From the NCBI GenBank assembly GCA_047605205.1, contig JASGGE010000049.1, positions 1-24,352 on the forward strand: a DNA stretch of 24,352 bases, given 5' to 3'. The position numbers and the translations under genes were made by a program. The notes below the pieces were generated by a model that saw only the letters and a program-made list of their open reading frames with translations, ran no database searches and had not been told where the DNA came from. The stretch is from Siphonobacter sp047605205 (GTDB lineage Bacteria > Bacteroidota > Bacteroidia > Cytophagales > Spirosomataceae). This document shows, piece after piece, positions 22,803-24,352 of the stretch. Each line of letters begins with the position of its first letter. Within the stretch, counting starts at the first letter, position 1.

Positions 22803-24248
22803 ATGAGACAAATCAGAATCCTGACCGTCGCACTGTCGACCGCCACACTTTCGATTTGTTCCGTAGGAGCACAAACAGATTCAACGCAAACGGCTGTTGT
22901 GGCAGTAGATTCCGTTCCGAGTATTGATTTTCAGTTGGTTCATGAACGAATGACTAAGCTGGAAAAGGAAATTCCCCTGACTCATAATGACGTTACTCAC
23001 CAGTATGTGGAATTCTTTACCTTTCGCAAGCCTTCGTTTGTGAAAAATATGCTGGAACGTAAAGCATTGTTCTTCCCCATTTTTGAAAAGTATTTGGCTC
23101 AGTACGGGTTACCAGACGAGCTGAAGTACCTTTCATTAATTGAGTCCCGTTTAGATCCCACCATTATTTCTTACGCCGGAGCCGGGGGATTGTGGCAGTT
23201 CATGCCCCGTACGGCCCGTATAGATTTTAAACTTCGAGTGGATGATTACATTGACGAACGCTTTGATCCGGAGAAAGCCACTCAGGCCGCTTGTAAATAC
23301 TTCCTGCAATTAGGACGCATTTTTAACAATGACTGGGAAATGATGCTGGCTTCTTACAATACAGGCCCAGGAAATGTATTACGTGCGATGAAACGTTCAC
23401 GCAAAAAAACGTATTGGGAAGTATATAACTACTTACACAAGCAGACCCGTGGGTATGTACCTCAATACGCGGCCATTGTCTACATGATGCACTACGCTAA
23501 AGATCACGGCATTCTCCCTGATACGGTTTTAAAGGTTATGCCTTATGATACTATTCACATTAACTCATACGTGAATTTAAAAACAATGGCAGCCCTGGGG
23601 CATATTCCTTATGAAAAGATACGTCAGTTAAATCCGCATATTTTAACAGATATTATTCCTTCTGATACGAAAGAATATACCGTACGTCTTCCTAAAGGTG
23701 ACTTGAAATATTTCTATGCGTCTCGTCAGACGATAATGGATTCGGCCAGCCGTTTGCCTTACACTGAGCGAATGTTGTTAGCGGCTAAACAGCCAGAAGT
23801 TTCGCATGAAGAAGATGGCGAAGTAGTGGCGGCAGCTGAAGTGGATGAGGAAGCAATACGGGTGAAACCTCATAAAATGACTCACGAGGTTCGCCGGGGC
23901 GAGTCACTTACTAAAATAGCTCGTAAATACAGTGTGGACGATTCGGACCTGAAGATTTGGAACCATCTTGGGCGGCAGGGCCGAATACTGGCGGGGCAAA
24001 AGTTAGTTATTTACAAAGAAACACCTGCTCAGGTAGCTAGTGTAGGAAAGGGATCTACAAAAACTAGTAGTAAAAATAAACACGAAGCTCGTTTAGGAAA
24101 AGCCCGTAAATACCATACCGTACAACGTGGTGATACACTATGGGATATTTCACAACGCTATGGAGGAATTCCAATTGATAAGTTGAAAAAGATGAATGGA
24201 ATCAAAGGAAACTCGGTTAGGCCTGGACAACGATTAATCGTCATTTAG
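22803..24248 (+). CDS. Membrane-bound lytic transglycosylase MltD-like, with two LysM repeats
   Basis: A 481-residue envelope enzyme that cleaves the MurNAc-GlcNAc bond of peptidoglycan to give 1,6-anhydro ends. Residues 1-23 are a signal peptide (ends SVGAQ); there is no lipobox cysteine. The SLT domain covers about 95-235, with catalytic Glu114 in LSLIESRLDP, then SYAGAGGLWQFMPRTAR and MLASYNTGPGNVLRAM. Two LysM peptidoglycan-binding repeats end the protein: about 361-404 (HEVRRGESLTKIARKYSV) and 437-481 (YHTVQRGDTLWDISQRYG), joined by a basic Ser/Lys linker. Domain order equals MltD. The start is the ATG at 22803. It ends before a perfect terminator. Confidence 0.95.
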   Translation: MRQIRILTVALSTATLSICSVGAQTDSTQTAVVAVDSVPSIDFQLVHERMTKLEKEIPLTHNDVTHQYVEFFTFRKPSFVKNMLERKALFFPIFEKYLAQYGLPDELKYLSLIESRLDPTIISYAGAGGLWQFMPRTARIDFKLRVDDYIDERFDPEKATQAACKYFLQLGRIFNNDWEMMLASYNTGPGNVLRAMKRSRKKTYWEVYNYLHKQTRGYVPQYAAIVYMMHYAKDHGILPDTVLKVMPYDTIHINSYVNLKTMAALGHIPYEKIRQLNPHILTDIIPSDTKEYTVRLPKGDLKYFYASRQTIMDSASRLPYTERMLLAAKQPEVSHEEDGEVVAAAEVDEEAIRVKPHKMTHEVRRGESLTKIARKYSVDDSDLKIWNHLGRQGRILAGQKLVIYKETPAQVASVGKGSTKTSSKNKHEARLGKARKYHTVQRGDTLWDISQRYGGIPIDKLKKMNGIKGNSVRPGQRLIVI

Positions 24249-24256
24249 AAAATAAC

Positions 24257-24289
24257 CAAATAAGCCCATCATCGAGATGGGCTTATTTG
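24257..24289 (+). terminator. Intrinsic terminator of the lytic transglycosylase gene
   Basis: A perfect 14-bp stem (24257-24270 with 24276-24289; core ataagcccatc) and loop atcga, starting 9 bases after the stop codon. The A/T-rich base of the stem makes it work in both directions. Confidence 0.85.
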
Positions 24290-24299
24290 TTAAAATAGA

Positions 24300-24352
24300 T
24301 GCACCGTCCTGAAATAGGTTGACATCAAGAAGATTAACTTATGGAAGAGCAA
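24300..24352 (+). mobile_element. Probable left end of an IS3-like insertion sequence, cut by the window edge
   Basis: From 24300 the sequence reads TGCACCGTCCTGAAATAGG followed by TTGACATC, then an ATG at 24341 (MEEQ...). A 5'-TG end, a CCTGAAA...GTTGACA pattern and a reading frame opening about 40 bases inside are features of IS3-family ends (from memory). It begins 11 bases after a terminator, a common neutral insertion spot. The transposase, the other end and any target duplication are outside the window. Confidence 0.4.

Noticed and set aside
1..24352. CRISPR array, tRNA, rRNA, phage genes or toxin-antitoxin pair
   Set aside because: No regularly spaced repeats, cloverleaf or rRNA blocks, or matching protein families were seen on either strand.

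Overview
The window reads as ordinary chromosome of a member of the Bacteroidota, most likely a Cytophagales / Spirosoma-like bacterium. This is an inference. It rests on near-absent Shine-Dalgarno sequences, TAnnTTTG-type -7 promoter elements (TACCTTTG before rluA and alaS, TACTTTTG before a hypothetical gene), and Bacteroidota-style protein families such as a GH3/beta-lactamase fusion and a single-domain MnmD. No rRNA, tRNA or CRISPR array was seen.

Layout. 1-489: 3' part of a HAD-family phosphatase gene. 773-3730: exported GH3 glycosidase fused to a serine beta-lactamase-like domain. A very strong two-way hairpin separates it from a convergent unrecognised gene (4004-5158, minus). 5282-8402 (minus): proteostasis and tRNA block of mnmD, hsp20 and htrA. 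8521-13000 (plus): hexuronate catabolic operon of tagaturonate reductase (uxaB), altronate dehydratase (uxaA) and mannonate dehydratase (uxuA). 13116-14081 (minus): a solitary MoxR-type ATPase. 14265-14987 (plus): RluA-family pseudouridine synthase, convergent with alaS (15101-17737, minus). 18085-18495: small MerR-type regulator. 18699-20252: 2-oxoglutarate-semialdehyde-type aldehyde dehydrogenase. 20406-24248 (plus): ykvA-like DUF1232 gene, tatA, gatA and an MltD-like lytic transglycosylase with two LysM repeats. The last 53 bases look like the left end of an insertion sequence, cut by the window edge.

How the genes fit together. Two proteins act on cell-wall glycans: the GH3 fusion (muropeptide or GlcNAc glycoside trimming) and the MltD-like protein. 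Hsp20 and HtrA handle protein damage in cytoplasm and periplasm. uxaB and uxaA run the galacturonate branch and uxuA the glucuronate branch, both ending at 2-keto-3-deoxygluconate; the isomerase uxaC and the Kdg enzymes are not in the window. AlaRS, GatA, RluA and MnmD serve translation. I did not find a clear undescribed multi-gene system. The best leads are regulatory: a 14-bp repeat spaced 41 bp upstream of hsp20, terminator-like hairpins inside or next to operons, a near-leaderless promoter at rluA and a TTG start of gatA just after the tatA terminator. Two possible decayed gene fragments and the probable IS end also deserve a look.
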